Part shown: positions 16,700 through 24,875 of the stretch, one piece after another | Layout: each line of letters opens with the position of its first letter | Position numbering within the stretch: the first letter of the stretch is position 1 | From: Pseudomonadota bacterium | Lineage (GTDB): Bacteria > Pseudomonadota > Gammaproteobacteria > Burkholderiales > Rhodocyclaceae | Direction of reading: 5' to 3' | Length of the DNA: 57,341 nt | NCBI GenBank assembly: GCA_021849505.1 | Contig: JAJZSW010000005.1 | Coordinates: 1-57,341, forward strand | Program-made: the position numbers and the translations under genes | The notes under the pieces: generated by a model | The model's input: the letters and a program-made list of their open reading frames with translations, nothing else | Databases searched by the model: none | What the model was told of the DNA's origin: nothing

Positions 16700-17278
16700 A
16701 TGGCTGACGCCAAGAAGACCGAAGCACCCGCCGAAGGCGAAGTGCCGAAGAAAAAGAGCAAGCTGCTGCTGATCATCATCATTGCCGCGCTGGTGGTGGT
16801 GCTCGGCGGCGGCGCGACGGCCTTCCTGCTGATGAAGAAGAGTCCCGCCGACGAGGAGGCCGACGAGGGCGACGAACCGCCAGCCAAGACCGCCAAGGCG
16901 AAGAAGAAGAAAAAGGACGAGAAGGCGACGCCCCCGGTATTCACCAAGCTCGAGCCCTTCGTCGTCAAGCTGCAGGCCGACCAGCAGGAGGCCTATGTGC
17001 AGGCGGTGCCCGAACTCAAGCTGATCGAAGCACCGGTTGCCGACCAGGTCAAGAACTACATGCCCGAGATCCGCCACAAGGTGCTGCTGATCCTCGCCAG
17101 CAAGAAGCCTTCCGACCTGGGCAACCCGCAGGGCATGCAGGTGCTGGCCAACCAAATTCGCGAGTCGATCAATGCGACGCTGACCGGGACCGATCCCGAT
17201 CCGGCCAATGAAAAGCACGATGCCAACGAAGAAGGCCCCGTGGTTTCGGTATTCTTCTCCTCGCTGATCGTGCAGTAA
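16700..17278 (+). CDS. fliL: flagellar basal body-associated protein FliL
   Basis: Inner-membrane protein that surrounds and supports the stators. 192 residues: Lys/Glu-rich cytoplasmic N-terminus, one membrane helix (LLLIIIIAALVVVLGGGATAFLL), an acidic/Lys linker, and the periplasmic FliL domain (FTKLEPFVVKLQADQQEAYVQ; ...PEIRHKVLLILASKKPSDL). Slightly longer than usual owing to the charged linker. Followed by fliM after six bases. Confidence 0.95.
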   Translation: MADAKKTEAPAEGEVPKKKSKLLLIIIIAALVVVLGGGATAFLLMKKSPADEEADEGDEPPAKTAKAKKKKKDEKATPPVFTKLEPFVVKLQADQQEAYVQAVPELKLIEAPVADQVKNYMPEIRHKVLLILASKKPSDLGNPQGMQVLANQIRESINATLTGTDPDPANEKHDANEEGPVVSVFFSSLIVQ

Positions 17279-17284
17279 TCCAGC

Positions 17285-18265
17285 ATGAGCCAGGACTTTC
17301 TCTCCCAGGAAGAGGTCGATGCCCTGCTCAAGGGCGTCACGGGAGAGGTCGACGAAGCGCCGCCCGAAGAAGAGGCCGGCGGTGTCAAGTCATACGATCT
17401 GGGCCGGCAGGAGCGCATTGTGCGCGGCCGCATGCCGACGATGGAGCTCATCAACGAGCGCTTCGCCCGCTACCTGCGCATCGGCCTGTTCAACTACATG
17501 CACCGCAACACCGAGATCTCGGTCGGTCCGGTGCGCGTGCAGAAATACAGCGACTTCATCCGCAACCTGGTCGTGCCGACCAACCTCAACCTCGTACAGG
17601 TCAAGCCGCTGCGCGGCACCGGCCTCGTCGTGTTCGACCCGAACCTGGTGTTTCTCGTCGTCGACAACATGTTTGGCAGCGACGGGCGCTTCCATACGCG
17701 CGTCGAGGGGCGCGACTTCACGCCGACCGAGCAGCGCATCATCATGGGCATGCTCGACGTCGTGTTCACCGAATACGAGAAAGCCTGGAAGCCGGTGTTC
17801 GAAATCGATTTCGAATACGTACGCTCGGAAATGAACACCCAGTTCGCAAATATCGCCACGCCGTCGGAAATCGTCGTCGCCTTCACCTTCACCATCGAAC
17901 TCTCGGGCAACTCCGCCGAGATGCACCTCTGCCTGCCCTACTCGATGATCGAACCGATCCGCGACGTGCTCTACAGCACGATGCACAGCGAACAGGCCGG
18001 CAACGACCAGCGCTGGACCAGCATGCTGCGCAAGCAGTTGCTGACGGCGGAAGTGGAGCTGGTCGCTCCGCTCGGCAGCACCGAACTGGCGCTCGGGGAG
18101 GTGGCGAAGCTCAAGGTCGGCGACATCGTGCCGATCGACATCGGCGCAGTCGTCAGCGTCAAGGTCGATGACGTCCCGCTGATGAGTTGCCGCTACGGCA
18201 TCAACCACGGACAGTACGCCCTCAAGGTGGAAAAATTTCTGACGCCGGAAACGGCCACGGAGTAA
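17285..18265 (+). CDS. fliM: flagellar motor switch protein FliM
   Basis: C-ring protein that binds CheY-phosphate. 326 residues: the N-terminal CheY-binding peptide DFLSQEEVDALLKGV, a CheC-like middle domain (TNLNLVQVKPLRGTGLVVFDP; DGRFHTRVEGRDFTPTEQRI) and a C-terminal SpoA domain (LGSTELALGEVAKLKVGDIVPID). Complete and normal in length; fliN follows six bases later. Confidence 0.97.
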   Translation: MSQDFLSQEEVDALLKGVTGEVDEAPPEEEAGGVKSYDLGRQERIVRGRMPTMELINERFARYLRIGLFNYMHRNTEISVGPVRVQKYSDFIRNLVVPTNLNLVQVKPLRGTGLVVFDPNLVFLVVDNMFGSDGRFHTRVEGRDFTPTEQRIIMGMLDVVFTEYEKAWKPVFEIDFEYVRSEMNTQFANIATPSEIVVAFTFTIELSGNSAEMHLCLPYSMIEPIRDVLYSTMHSEQAGNDQRWTSMLRKQLLTAEVELVAPLGSTELALGEVAKLKVGDIVPIDIGAVVSVKVDDVPLMSCRYGINHGQYALKVEKFLTPETATE

Positions 18266-18271
18266 AGCATC

Positions 18272-18754
18272 ATGGCAGAGACAGACAACCCGACCGACAA
18301 TCAGGTGAACGACGACGACTGGGCCGCGGCGATGTCCGAACAGGCGACGGTCGAAGGTGGCGGCGCAAGCACGGCCGAGGATGACTGGGCGGCCGCGATG
18401 AGCGAACAGGCCGCGCAGGACAAGGCCGCGGCCGCGGCGGCAACCGCCAAGCTCTTCGAACCGCTGGGCGCCGGCGCAGCCGCCAATGCCAATCAGGGCC
18501 TCGAACTGATCCTCGACATTCCGGTGCATTTGACGGTGGAACTGGGCCGCACGAAGATTTCGATCCGCAACCTGCTCCAGCTCGCGCACGGTTCGGTGGT
18601 CGAACTCGACGGCCTCGCCGGCGAACCGATGGACGTGCTGGTGAATGGCACGCTGATCGCGCAGGGCGAGGTGGTCGTGGTCAACGACAAGTTCGGCATC
18701 CGCCTGACCGACATCATCACGCCGCAGGAACGCATGCGCAAGCTGAACAAGTAA
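18272..18754 (+). CDS. fliN: flagellar motor switch protein FliN
   Basis: Lower C-ring component that docks FliH. 160 residues: the C-terminal SpoA domain (LILDIPVHLTVELGRTKISI; LAGEPMDVLVNGTLIAQGEV) is full length. The N-terminus carries a tandem duplication of DDWAAAMSEQA (about residues 14-24 and 37-47), making the protein longer than the usual single-copy acidic tail of beta-proteobacterial FliN. A comparable duplication is seen in CheZ here. Confidence 0.96.
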   Translation: MAETDNPTDNQVNDDDWAAAMSEQATVEGGGASTAEDDWAAAMSEQAAQDKAAAAAATAKLFEPLGAGAAANANQGLELILDIPVHLTVELGRTKISIRNLLQLAHGSVVELDGLAGEPMDVLVNGTLIAQGEVVVVNDKFGIRLTDIITPQERMRKLNK

Positions 18755-18811
18755 AGCGCCACTTTTCCCGCTTAATTCGGCCATCGTCGCGGCGCACGAG
18801 GCATAAGCTTC

Positions 18812-19267
18812 GTGGCCATGCCGTCACGTCTCCTCTTTTGTGTTTCCATGCTCGTCGCGCCGTTCGCCGGCGCGGCCGATGCCGTCCCGTCAGCGCCGAC
18901 TTTGCCGGCTGCCGCGCCCGATCTCGGCAGCAGCGCACTGCAGATGGTGTTCGGGCTGATCGTCGTGCTGGGTTTGCTGCTCGGCGCCCTGTGGCTGCTC
19001 AAGCGCCTGAGCCAGCCGCGCGGCGCGGTCGCCGGACTGATGCGCGTGGTGGCCGGCGTGGCCATCGGTCCGCGCGAGCGCGTGGTCATCCTCGAACTCG
19101 GCAACAGCTGGCTGGTGCTCGGCGTCGCGCCGGGCCAGGTCACCACGCTGGCCGAGATTCCGCGCCAGGAATTGCCGCCGAGCGCAAAGCTGCCGGCGGC
19201 TGGCGAGTTACCCGCCTGGCTCAAGCACATCGTCGAAGCCCGTGCGAAGAACCGTGCAAAAAAGTAA
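18812..19267 (+). CDS. fliO: flagellar export protein FliO
   Basis: Accessory membrane protein that assists FliP ring assembly. 151 residues: signal-like N-terminus ending AGAADA, one membrane helix ([21 protein letters not shown]) and the cytoplasmic FliO domain ([23 protein letters not shown]). The first residues after the signal come from a 24-bp repeat on the minus strand (AVPSAPTL). GTG at 18812 or ATG at 18818 are both possible starts. Overlaps fliP. Confidence 0.92.
   Translation: MAMPSRLLFCVSMLVAPFAGAADAVPSAPTLPAAAPDLGSSALQMVFGLIVVLGLLLGALWLLKRLSQPRGAVAGLMRVVAGVAIGPRERVVILELGNSWLVLGVAPGQVTTLAEIPRQELPPSAKLPAAGELPAWLKHIVEARAKNRAKK
18880..18903 (-). repeat. 24-bp interspersed repeat, copy 5 (in fliO)
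   Basis: 23 of 24 on the minus strand. Translated in fliO as Ala-Val-Pro-Ser-Ala-Pro-Thr-Leu at the predicted N-terminus of the mature protein. Confidence 0.88.
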
Positions 19268-20003
19268 GCGCATTCTCGTTCCGCTGCTGGCAGGCCTGGC
19301 GGGCACGCTGCCCGAACTGGCCCTCGCGCAAGCCATGCCGGCCATCACCAGCACGCCGTCCGCCGGGGGCGCCACGCAGTGGTCGCTGTCGATCCAGACG
19401 CTGCTGCTGATCACCAGCCTCACCTTCCTGCCCGCCATGATTCTGATGATGACGAGCTTCACGCGCATCATCATCGTCTTCTCGCTGCTGCGCCACGCGC
19501 TGGGCACGCAGACCTCGCCGCCCAACCAGGTGCTGGTCGGCCTCGCCCTGTTCCTCACCTTCTTCATCATGGCGCCGGTGGGCGAAAAGATCTACACCGA
19601 CGCCTACCTGCCGCTCTCAGAGAACAAGATCAGCTTCCAGCAGGCGCTCGAACGCGGCGCCGTGCCGCTGCGCAGCTTCATGCTCAAGCAGACGCGCGAT
19701 GCCGATCTCGCGCTGTTCACGAAAATCGCACAGGCGCCGAAGCCGGAGAAAGTCGAGGACGTGCCGATGCGCGTGCTGATTCCCGCCTTCGTCACCTCCG
19801 AGCTCAAGACCGCCTTCCAGATCGGCTTCATCGTCTTCATTCCCTTCCTGATCATCGACATGGTGGTCGCCTCGGTGCTGATGGCGATGGGCATGATGAT
19901 GATGTCGCCAGTGATCGTCGCCCTGCCGTTCAAGATCATGCTGTTCGTTCTGGTCGATGGCTGGCAGTTGCTGATCGGCTCGCTGGTGACCAGCTTCGGA
20001 TAA
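19242..20003 (+). CDS. fliP: flagellar export gate protein FliP
   Basis: Core of the FliP5-FliQ4-FliR1 export gate. 253 residues: cleavable signal region ([19 protein letters not shown]), then FliP membrane helices with the family signatures [20 protein letters not shown] and [20 protein letters not shown], and the C-terminal [22 protein letters not shown]. Starts at a GTG inside fliO (19242); GTG 19254 is an alternative. Full length. Confidence 0.96.
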   Translation: MRRTVQKSKRILVPLLAGLAGTLPELALAQAMPAITSTPSAGGATQWSLSIQTLLLITSLTFLPAMILMMTSFTRIIIVFSLLRHALGTQTSPPNQVLVGLALFLTFFIMAPVGEKIYTDAYLPLSENKISFQQALERGAVPLRSFMLKQTRDADLALFTKIAQAPKPEKVEDVPMRVLIPAFVTSELKTAFQIGFIVFIPFLIIDMVVASVLMAMGMMMMSPVIVALPFKIMLFVLVDGWQLLIGSLVTSFG

Positions 20004-20015
20004 AGGGAACCGTTC

Positions 20016-20285
20016 ATGACCCCGTCCACCGTCATCGATATCGGCCGTCAGGCCGTCGAAGTCATGCTGCTGGTTTCCGCGCCGCTGTTCATCGCCGCGC
20101 TGGCCACCGGCCTGCTGATTTCCATCTTTCAGGCCGCGACGCAGATCAACGAGGCGACGCTGTCCTTCGTGCCGAAGCTGATCGTCGTCTTCGTCACCCT
20201 GATCGTCGCCGGCCCGTGGATGCTTACAGTGCTGACCGACTTCATGCAGCGCCTCTACGGATCGATCCCGGGCATCATCGGATAG
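20016..20285 (+). CDS. fliQ: flagellar export gate protein FliQ
   Basis: Small gate subunit, 89 residues, with two membrane helices (VMLLVSAPLFIAALATGLLI; IVVFVTLIVAGPWMLTVL) around the conserved loop SIFQAATQINEATLSFVPK. Twelve bases after fliP and four before fliR, all in one operon. Confidence 0.97.
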   Translation: MTPSTVIDIGRQAVEVMLLVSAPLFIAALATGLLISIFQAATQINEATLSFVPKLIVVFVTLIVAGPWMLTVLTDFMQRLYGSIPGIIG

Positions 20286-20289
20286 CCGG

Positions 20290-21075
20290 ATGCTTTCCTT
20301 CACCAGCGCCCAGCTCGACGCCTGGATCACCGCTTTCCTGTTTCCGCTGGCGCGCATCTTCGGCCTGCTGGCGAGCGCACCGATCTTCAACAATGCCGCG
20401 CAACCGCAGCGCATCCGGCTGGGCGTCGGACTCGTCATCACCCTTGCCATCGTGCCGGTGCTGCCGCCCATGCCGGCGGTACCGCCCGGCTCCTGGCTCG
20501 GCTTCGTCATCCTCGCCCAGCAGATCCTCATCGGCGTGCTGCTCGGCTTCACGCTGCGCATCGCCTTCGCCGCGATCGACGTCGCCGGCGACCTGATCGG
20601 CATGCAGATGAGCCTGTCCTTCGCGGTGTTCTACGATCCGCAGAACGCCGGCCAGACTCCGGTCCTCTCCGAATTTCTCGGCCTGCTGGCGATGCTGATC
20701 TTTCTGGCCATGAACGGCCACCTGTTGACGCTGCAGGTGCTGGTGGAAAGCTTCCGGCTGCTGCCGATCACCGCGACGCCCTTCAGCGCCGGCAGCTTCG
20801 CCAGCATGCTCGCCTGGTCCTCGGTGCTGTTTTCCGCCGGCCTGCTGCTGGCGCTGCCGCTGATCACCGCCTTGTTGATCGCCAACCTCGCGATGGGCGT
20901 GCTGGCCCGCGTCGCCCCGCAACTGAACATCTTCGCGGTCGGGTTTCCGGTCACGCTGACCGCCGGCTTCATCGTGCTGATGTTTTCGATCCCTTACTTC
21001 GGCACGGCCATGGAACGCTTGTTCGACAGCGCCTTTCGCGCCATGGATGCCGTGCTGCGCGCAGCTGCGGTCTGA
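20290..21075 (+). CDS. fliR: flagellar export gate protein FliR
   Basis: Single-copy gate subunit, 261 residues, with the expected membrane segments and the family patterns FPLARIFGLLASAPIFNN, DLIGMQMSLSFAVFYDP and LLALPLITALLIANLAMGVLAR. Last gene of the fliF-fliR block. Its stop codon abuts the stop codon of the convergent lipoprotein gene with no base between and no visible terminator. Confidence 0.96.
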   Translation: MLSFTSAQLDAWITAFLFPLARIFGLLASAPIFNNAAQPQRIRLGVGLVITLAIVPVLPPMPAVPPGSWLGFVILAQQILIGVLLGFTLRIAFAAIDVAGDLIGMQMSLSFAVFYDPQNAGQTPVLSEFLGLLAMLIFLAMNGHLLTLQVLVESFRLLPITATPFSAGSFASMLAWSSVLFSAGLLLALPLITALLIANLAMGVLARVAPQLNIFAVGFPVTLTAGFIVLMFSIPYFGTAMERLFDSAFRAMDAVLRAAAV

Positions 21076-21609
21076 TCAGCCAGCCGACTTGGTCAGGCGA
21101 ATCACGCCCTCGGCAGTACGCTTCGAGCCGAGCACCGACGAATCGAGCGCCTCCGAATACTCGACGATCTCGTAGCCGCTATAGCCGCCCTCGCGCATCA
21201 GCGTCCTGGCGCGCCGGTTGAACACGACCCGCGCCTCGCCGGCGCCACCCGTGTAATAGCGCTTCATCGACATCTGGAAATGCACATGATTCTCCGGCAG
21301 GCGCGCCTCTTCGATGTCCCAGTTCGGCGCGAGCGGGTCGAGGATCAAATACGCAGCCCCCACCCAGATGCCCCAGTAGACGAGCTTTTCGAGCGGGTAG
21401 GAAACCGAGGGTCCCAAGTGCACGGTGGTGTCCGGGATCAGCGGACCGCCAATGACCTTGGTCGTGACCTTGGCAAGCGCCTCGCTGGTCTTGCCGCCCA
21501 CCCCCTTGGCGTCGACCGCCGTCGGGTTCTGGGCGCAACCGGACAACAGAACGCCGATCATTGCGGCTTGCAACAGCCGGCGCTGACAGGACGGCACGCT
21601 GATCGCCAT
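21076..21609 (-). CDS. putative lipoprotein of unknown function
   Basis: 177 residues with a lipoprotein signal: a helix ending LLSGC (about residues 21-25), so the product should be lipid-anchored in the envelope. Beyond that: a hydrophobic segment (VYWGIWVGAAYLILDPLAP) and a C-terminal beta-rich part (VHFQMSMKRYYTGGAGEARVVF). I do not recognise a characterised family. Its start overlaps the flgL stop by one base, so it belongs to the flgK-flgL transcript and may be a flagellum-associated envelope protein; function unknown. Confidence 0.75.
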   Translation of the reverse strand: MAISVPSCQRRLLQAAMIGVLLSGCAQNPTAVDAKGVGGKTSEALAKVTTKVIGGPLIPDTTVHLGPSVSYPLEKLVYWGIWVGAAYLILDPLAPNWDIEEARLPENHVHFQMSMKRYYTGGAGEARVVFNRRARTLMREGGYSGYEIVEYSEALDSSVLGSKRTAEGVIRLTKSAG

Positions 21610-22871
21610 TACAGGTAGTTGAACAGGGAGAGTTGGGAGATCCGCGCGAAGGACTGCTGCGCGGCCTGCAGGTCGGTCTGCTTACGCGTCAGGTCGGAAA
21701 TCGCTTTCGCATAGTCGAGATCCTGCAGGTTCGACAAGGTTTGCTGATACTGGAGCTGCAGGTCCTGATTCACGTTGCCGAGGGATTCCAGCTCGTTCAT
21801 GCGGCTGCCGATCATCGAGCGCACGCGCAGGAAGTTGTCGTTGGCCTGATCGAGGTTGATGAGGGCGCTGCCGATCTCCATCTGGTAGCGCGCCTGATCC
21901 GCGGGCGTGGCGAGATCGTCCTCCATGGCGAGAATCAGGTTGCCCAGCGAAGCAAATACGGATTGACTGGAGCTCGGGGTGATCGTGAAACCGTCGCCAT
22001 CCGCTGGCGCGCCGGTGATCACCACCTGGCTGCCGTAATCGGCAGCGGGCGCGGTGGTCTTCTCCAGCCGGATCGTCTGGCCGCTCGTGTAGTTGGCCGG
22101 CGCGGCCAGCAGGGCGGTTGCGCCATCGTAGATTTGATAGGTCGTGACACCTGCCGTCACGGAGAAGCGGATCGTGTAAGCCCCGCTCGTCGGTGCGACC
22201 CAAGCCGCAGGGTTCGTGACGGTACCCGCATCGATGACGCCGCTGCCAAGGTTGGGACCGACGACAACGTTGTTGGTGCCATAGGTCGCGGCAAACGTGC
22301 CGTTGCCGCTGCGGATGCGCTGGAAAATATCGCGCCCGGAGTCGCTGACCTCGAGCATGCGCGTGGCCGACACTTGCAATTTGCGCTGGCCGTCGTCTCC
22401 GGCATACGTGACGCCGCCTTCGACCGTGCCGGCGAAGGGCTTGGTCGCGCCCATGAAGCCGGAGAACAGGTATTGCCCCTGTCCGTCGGCGGCATTGGCG
22501 ATGCTGAGCAGTTCGTCGAAGCGCGCACGCAGTTCGAAGGCGATCGACTTGCGGTCCTTCTCGGTCAGTGTCGCGTTGCCGGCCTGCACGGTCAGCTCCT
22601 TGAGGCGCGCAAACATGCCGTTGAGGCTGCTCATCTGGGATTCCGCAAGCCCGAGCGCGGAATTGGCATTCTGCTGGTTGGTGGCGTACTGGGTCAGGAT
22701 GTCCCGCGATTGCGTCACTTCGAGTGCGCGCGCGGCTGCGACCGGATCATCCGATGGCGCGAGGAGACGTCGGCCGGAAGCGACCTGTTGCTGCAAATGC
22801 TGCAACTGGGACCATTGCCTGTTGATGCTGGCGACGCCCGCATCAAAGATCATGCTGGTGGCGATTCTCAT
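21609..22871 (-). CDS. flgL: hook-filament junction protein FlgL (HAP3)
   Basis: Second junction protein between hook and filament. 420 residues with flagellin-like ends: N-terminal MRIATSMIFDAGVASINRQW and a C-terminal helix (LDYAKAISDLTRKQTDLQAAQQSFARISQLSLFNYL). The central part holds a variable domain of about 150 residues that is larger than in enteric FlgL. Three bases after flgK. Confidence 0.95.
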   Translation of the reverse strand: MRIATSMIFDAGVASINRQWSQLQHLQQQVASGRRLLAPSDDPVAAARALEVTQSRDILTQYATNQQNANSALGLAESQMSSLNGMFARLKELTVQAGNATLTEKDRKSIAFELRARFDELLSIANAADGQGQYLFSGFMGATKPFAGTVEGGVTYAGDDGQRKLQVSATRMLEVSDSGRDIFQRIRSGNGTFAATYGTNNVVVGPNLGSGVIDAGTVTNPAAWVAPTSGAYTIRFSVTAGVTTYQIYDGATALLAAPANYTSGQTIRLEKTTAPAADYGSQVVITGAPADGDGFTITPSSSQSVFASLGNLILAMEDDLATPADQARYQMEIGSALINLDQANDNFLRVRSMIGSRMNELESLGNVNQDLQLQYQQTLSNLQDLDYAKAISDLTRKQTDLQAAQQSFARISQLSLFNYL

Positions 22872-22874
22872 GGC

Positions 22875-24767
22875 TTACCTTCCCAAGGCGAGGATTTCGT
22901 CGAACAGGGTGCCGGCGATGCCGATCACCTTGGCGGCCGCCTGATAGGCCTGCTGAAAGCGCAGCAGGTTGGCGGCCTCTTCGTCGAGATTCACGCCCGA
23001 CAATTGAGCGCGTGTGGATTGGGCCTGCTCGAGCAGGCTTTGCTGGGCCTGGCCGGTAATCTCGACCTCGCGCGCCTTGTTGCCGATCCGCGAGACGATG
23101 CTCGAATAGGCGGACAGATAGGTGGCCGTGCCACCCTCCATCGTATTTTTCGTCTGCAGCGCTCCCAGCTGGACTGCGTTGCGATTGTCCGAAACGCCAG
23201 AGGAATTGCGTTCGATGGTGAATGAATCGCCCACTGCCGGTGTACCGGATACTACAACCCGCCAGCCGTTGAGGTCGATGTTCGCACCCGGCGTATAGGG
23301 GATAACAGGGCCAGCTCCGTTGATCTGATAGCCGCCGGCAACGAAGTTGAGTGTCGTCGTGGTCCACAAATTGGGATTGGTTGTGTCCAAAGCGATGCCC
23401 GCGCTGATACTGCCCGTACCCGTATTAGCCAGCGGCGTTTCCGTACGGATCGGCGCCGCTGCCGCGATGTCCCGGGCATTGCCGATGGCGAGCTGCAGCT
23501 CCGACGCGCCACCGCGTGTCGGCTGGATCAGGATGTTGTCGCCGGAAACGGGGCTCCAGCCCGAGATATCGATGGACAAGCCGTCGACGACCTGCGGCAC
23601 CGCAGTGATCGGCGTCGCCACATTGTCGGACAGGCGCAGCAAGGTATAGCTGCCGTTCGCATAGGTCAGACGATAATCGCTGGACTCAAGTTGATCGAAC
23701 GTTGCCGCATCGAATGCAACCGCAATGGTGCCGCTGCCCGCGTTATTGGTATTCACCCCCACCATCGGCATCATCTGGCTCATGTCGAAATAGTCGCCCC
23801 CCAGATCTCCGTCCAGATCCTGGCCGAGCCGATGTTGCGCATTGAAGTTCTGCGCCAGCGTCAATGCGATACGGCCGAGTGCGTTCTGGGCTTCGTCGAG
23901 CGACTGGCTGCGGAAGGCGATCAGGCCGCCGAGCGATCCGCCGGACAGCATCGATTCCGGCATATAGATGGTGCCGCCGTTGGGCGATGACAACGCCACC
24001 ACGATGCGTTCGATATCGTCAGGGGCTGCCACCGCCTTCAGGGAATAAGGCAGGTTGCCAATCACCAGCGGCTGGCCGTTGCCGATGAACACGCTGTAGG
24101 TGCCGTCGTTCTGGATGATCGTCGTGGCGCGGATCTTCGTATTCAGGTCGGCCACGAGTTGGTCGCGCTGATCGAGCAGATCGTTCGGGGGCTGGTTCGG
24201 TCCGGCCGCCTGGGCCATGATGATGCGCTGGTTGATCGCGGCGATCTGTTGGGCATAGGAATTGATCGCCGCGACTTCGCTGGTCACCATCGCGTTCACG
24301 CCGCTGCGGATCTCGTTCATGCGCTGGTCGAGGGACTGGAAACGCGCGACCAGCGCCTGGCTGGCCGACAACATGCCTTGCCGTGCCGGTATGGATGAAG
24401 GATTCGCCGCCATCTCCTGGACGCCCTTGAAAAATGCCGACAGCGCGGGCGTCAGGCCGGCGCTCGGATCGGCGAGCAGGTTGTCGATCTGGCCGATCTG
24501 GGCGAGGTAACTGTCCATCTCGGCGGCGCCGGTACTGGCCGCCAGGACCTGCTCGTTCAGTTGCTGGTCATAAATGCGCCGCACCGTCAGGACGTTGGTT
24601 CCCTGGCCGAGATAGCCGGCGCCGGTAAACATCGGCGTGTTCGTTGTCTGGATGATCCGCTGGCGGTTGTAGCCCTCGGTCGACGCATTGGCGATGTTGT
24701 GGCTGGTGGTCAGGACGCCCACCTGCGCTGCGTTCAAACCCGTGACTGCGACGTTTAATAGGCCCAT
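22875..24767 (-). CDS. flgK: hook-filament junction protein FlgK (HAP1)
   Basis: First junction protein. 630 residues: N-terminal rod-family helix (NVAVTGLNAAQVGVLTTSHN, then IANASTEGYNRQR) and the C-terminal FlgK helix (VNLDEEAANLLRFQQAYQAAAKVIGIAGTLFDEILAL), with a variable middle. The upstream 110 bases contain a sigma-54 promoter and a CGGCAA-N3-type palindrome in the leader, arguing for FlrC control of flgK-flgL. Confidence 0.96.
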   Translation of the reverse strand: MGLLNVAVTGLNAAQVGVLTTSHNIANASTEGYNRQRIIQTTNTPMFTGAGYLGQGTNVLTVRRIYDQQLNEQVLAASTGAAEMDSYLAQIGQIDNLLADPSAGLTPALSAFFKGVQEMAANPSSIPARQGMLSASQALVARFQSLDQRMNEIRSGVNAMVTSEVAAINSYAQQIAAINQRIIMAQAAGPNQPPNDLLDQRDQLVADLNTKIRATTIIQNDGTYSVFIGNGQPLVIGNLPYSLKAVAAPDDIERIVVALSSPNGGTIYMPESMLSGGSLGGLIAFRSQSLDEAQNALGRIALTLAQNFNAQHRLGQDLDGDLGGDYFDMSQMMPMVGVNTNNAGSGTIAVAFDAATFDQLESSDYRLTYANGSYTLLRLSDNVATPITAVPQVVDGLSIDISGWSPVSGDNILIQPTRGGASELQLAIGNARDIAAAAPIRTETPLANTGTGSISAGIALDTTNPNLWTTTTLNFVAGGYQINGAGPVIPYTPGANIDLNGWRVVVSGTPAVGDSFTIERNSSGVSDNRNAVQLGALQTKNTMEGGTATYLSAYSSIVSRIGNKAREVEITGQAQQSLLEQAQSTRAQLSGVNLDEEAANLLRFQQAYQAAAKVIGIAGTLFDEILALGR

Positions 24768-24795
24768 GTTCTGGCTCCGGAAGATGGATCATTAA

Positions 24796-24810
24796 CGGCA
24801 AAAACTGCCG
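24796..24810. promoter_or_regulatory. CGGCAA-N3-type palindrome in the flgK leader
   Basis: CGGCAAAAACTGCCG, one mismatch in the 6-base arms. It lies 29 bases before the flgK start and, if the promoter at 24838-24853 is used, about 17-31 bases downstream of the transcription start, the placement reported for FlrC sites in Vibrio. Confidence 0.55.
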
Positions 24811-24837
24811 TTGATTGAGCGTTTGCCAGAGAAGTAC

Positions 24838-24853
24838 AGCAACCGCCATGCCA
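24838..24853 (-). promoter_or_regulatory. sigma-54 promoter of flgK-flgL
   Basis: Minus strand reads TGGCATGGCGGTTGCT, GG-N10-GC, about 60 bases before the flgK start site of translation. Confidence 0.7.
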
Positions 24854-24875
24854 GGGGCGGCCGGAGGGCTAAAAA

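Noticed and set aside
21070-21082. Terminator between the abutting fliR and lipoprotein stop codons
   Set aside because: There is no intergenic base and no stem-loop with a T-run on either strand nearby.
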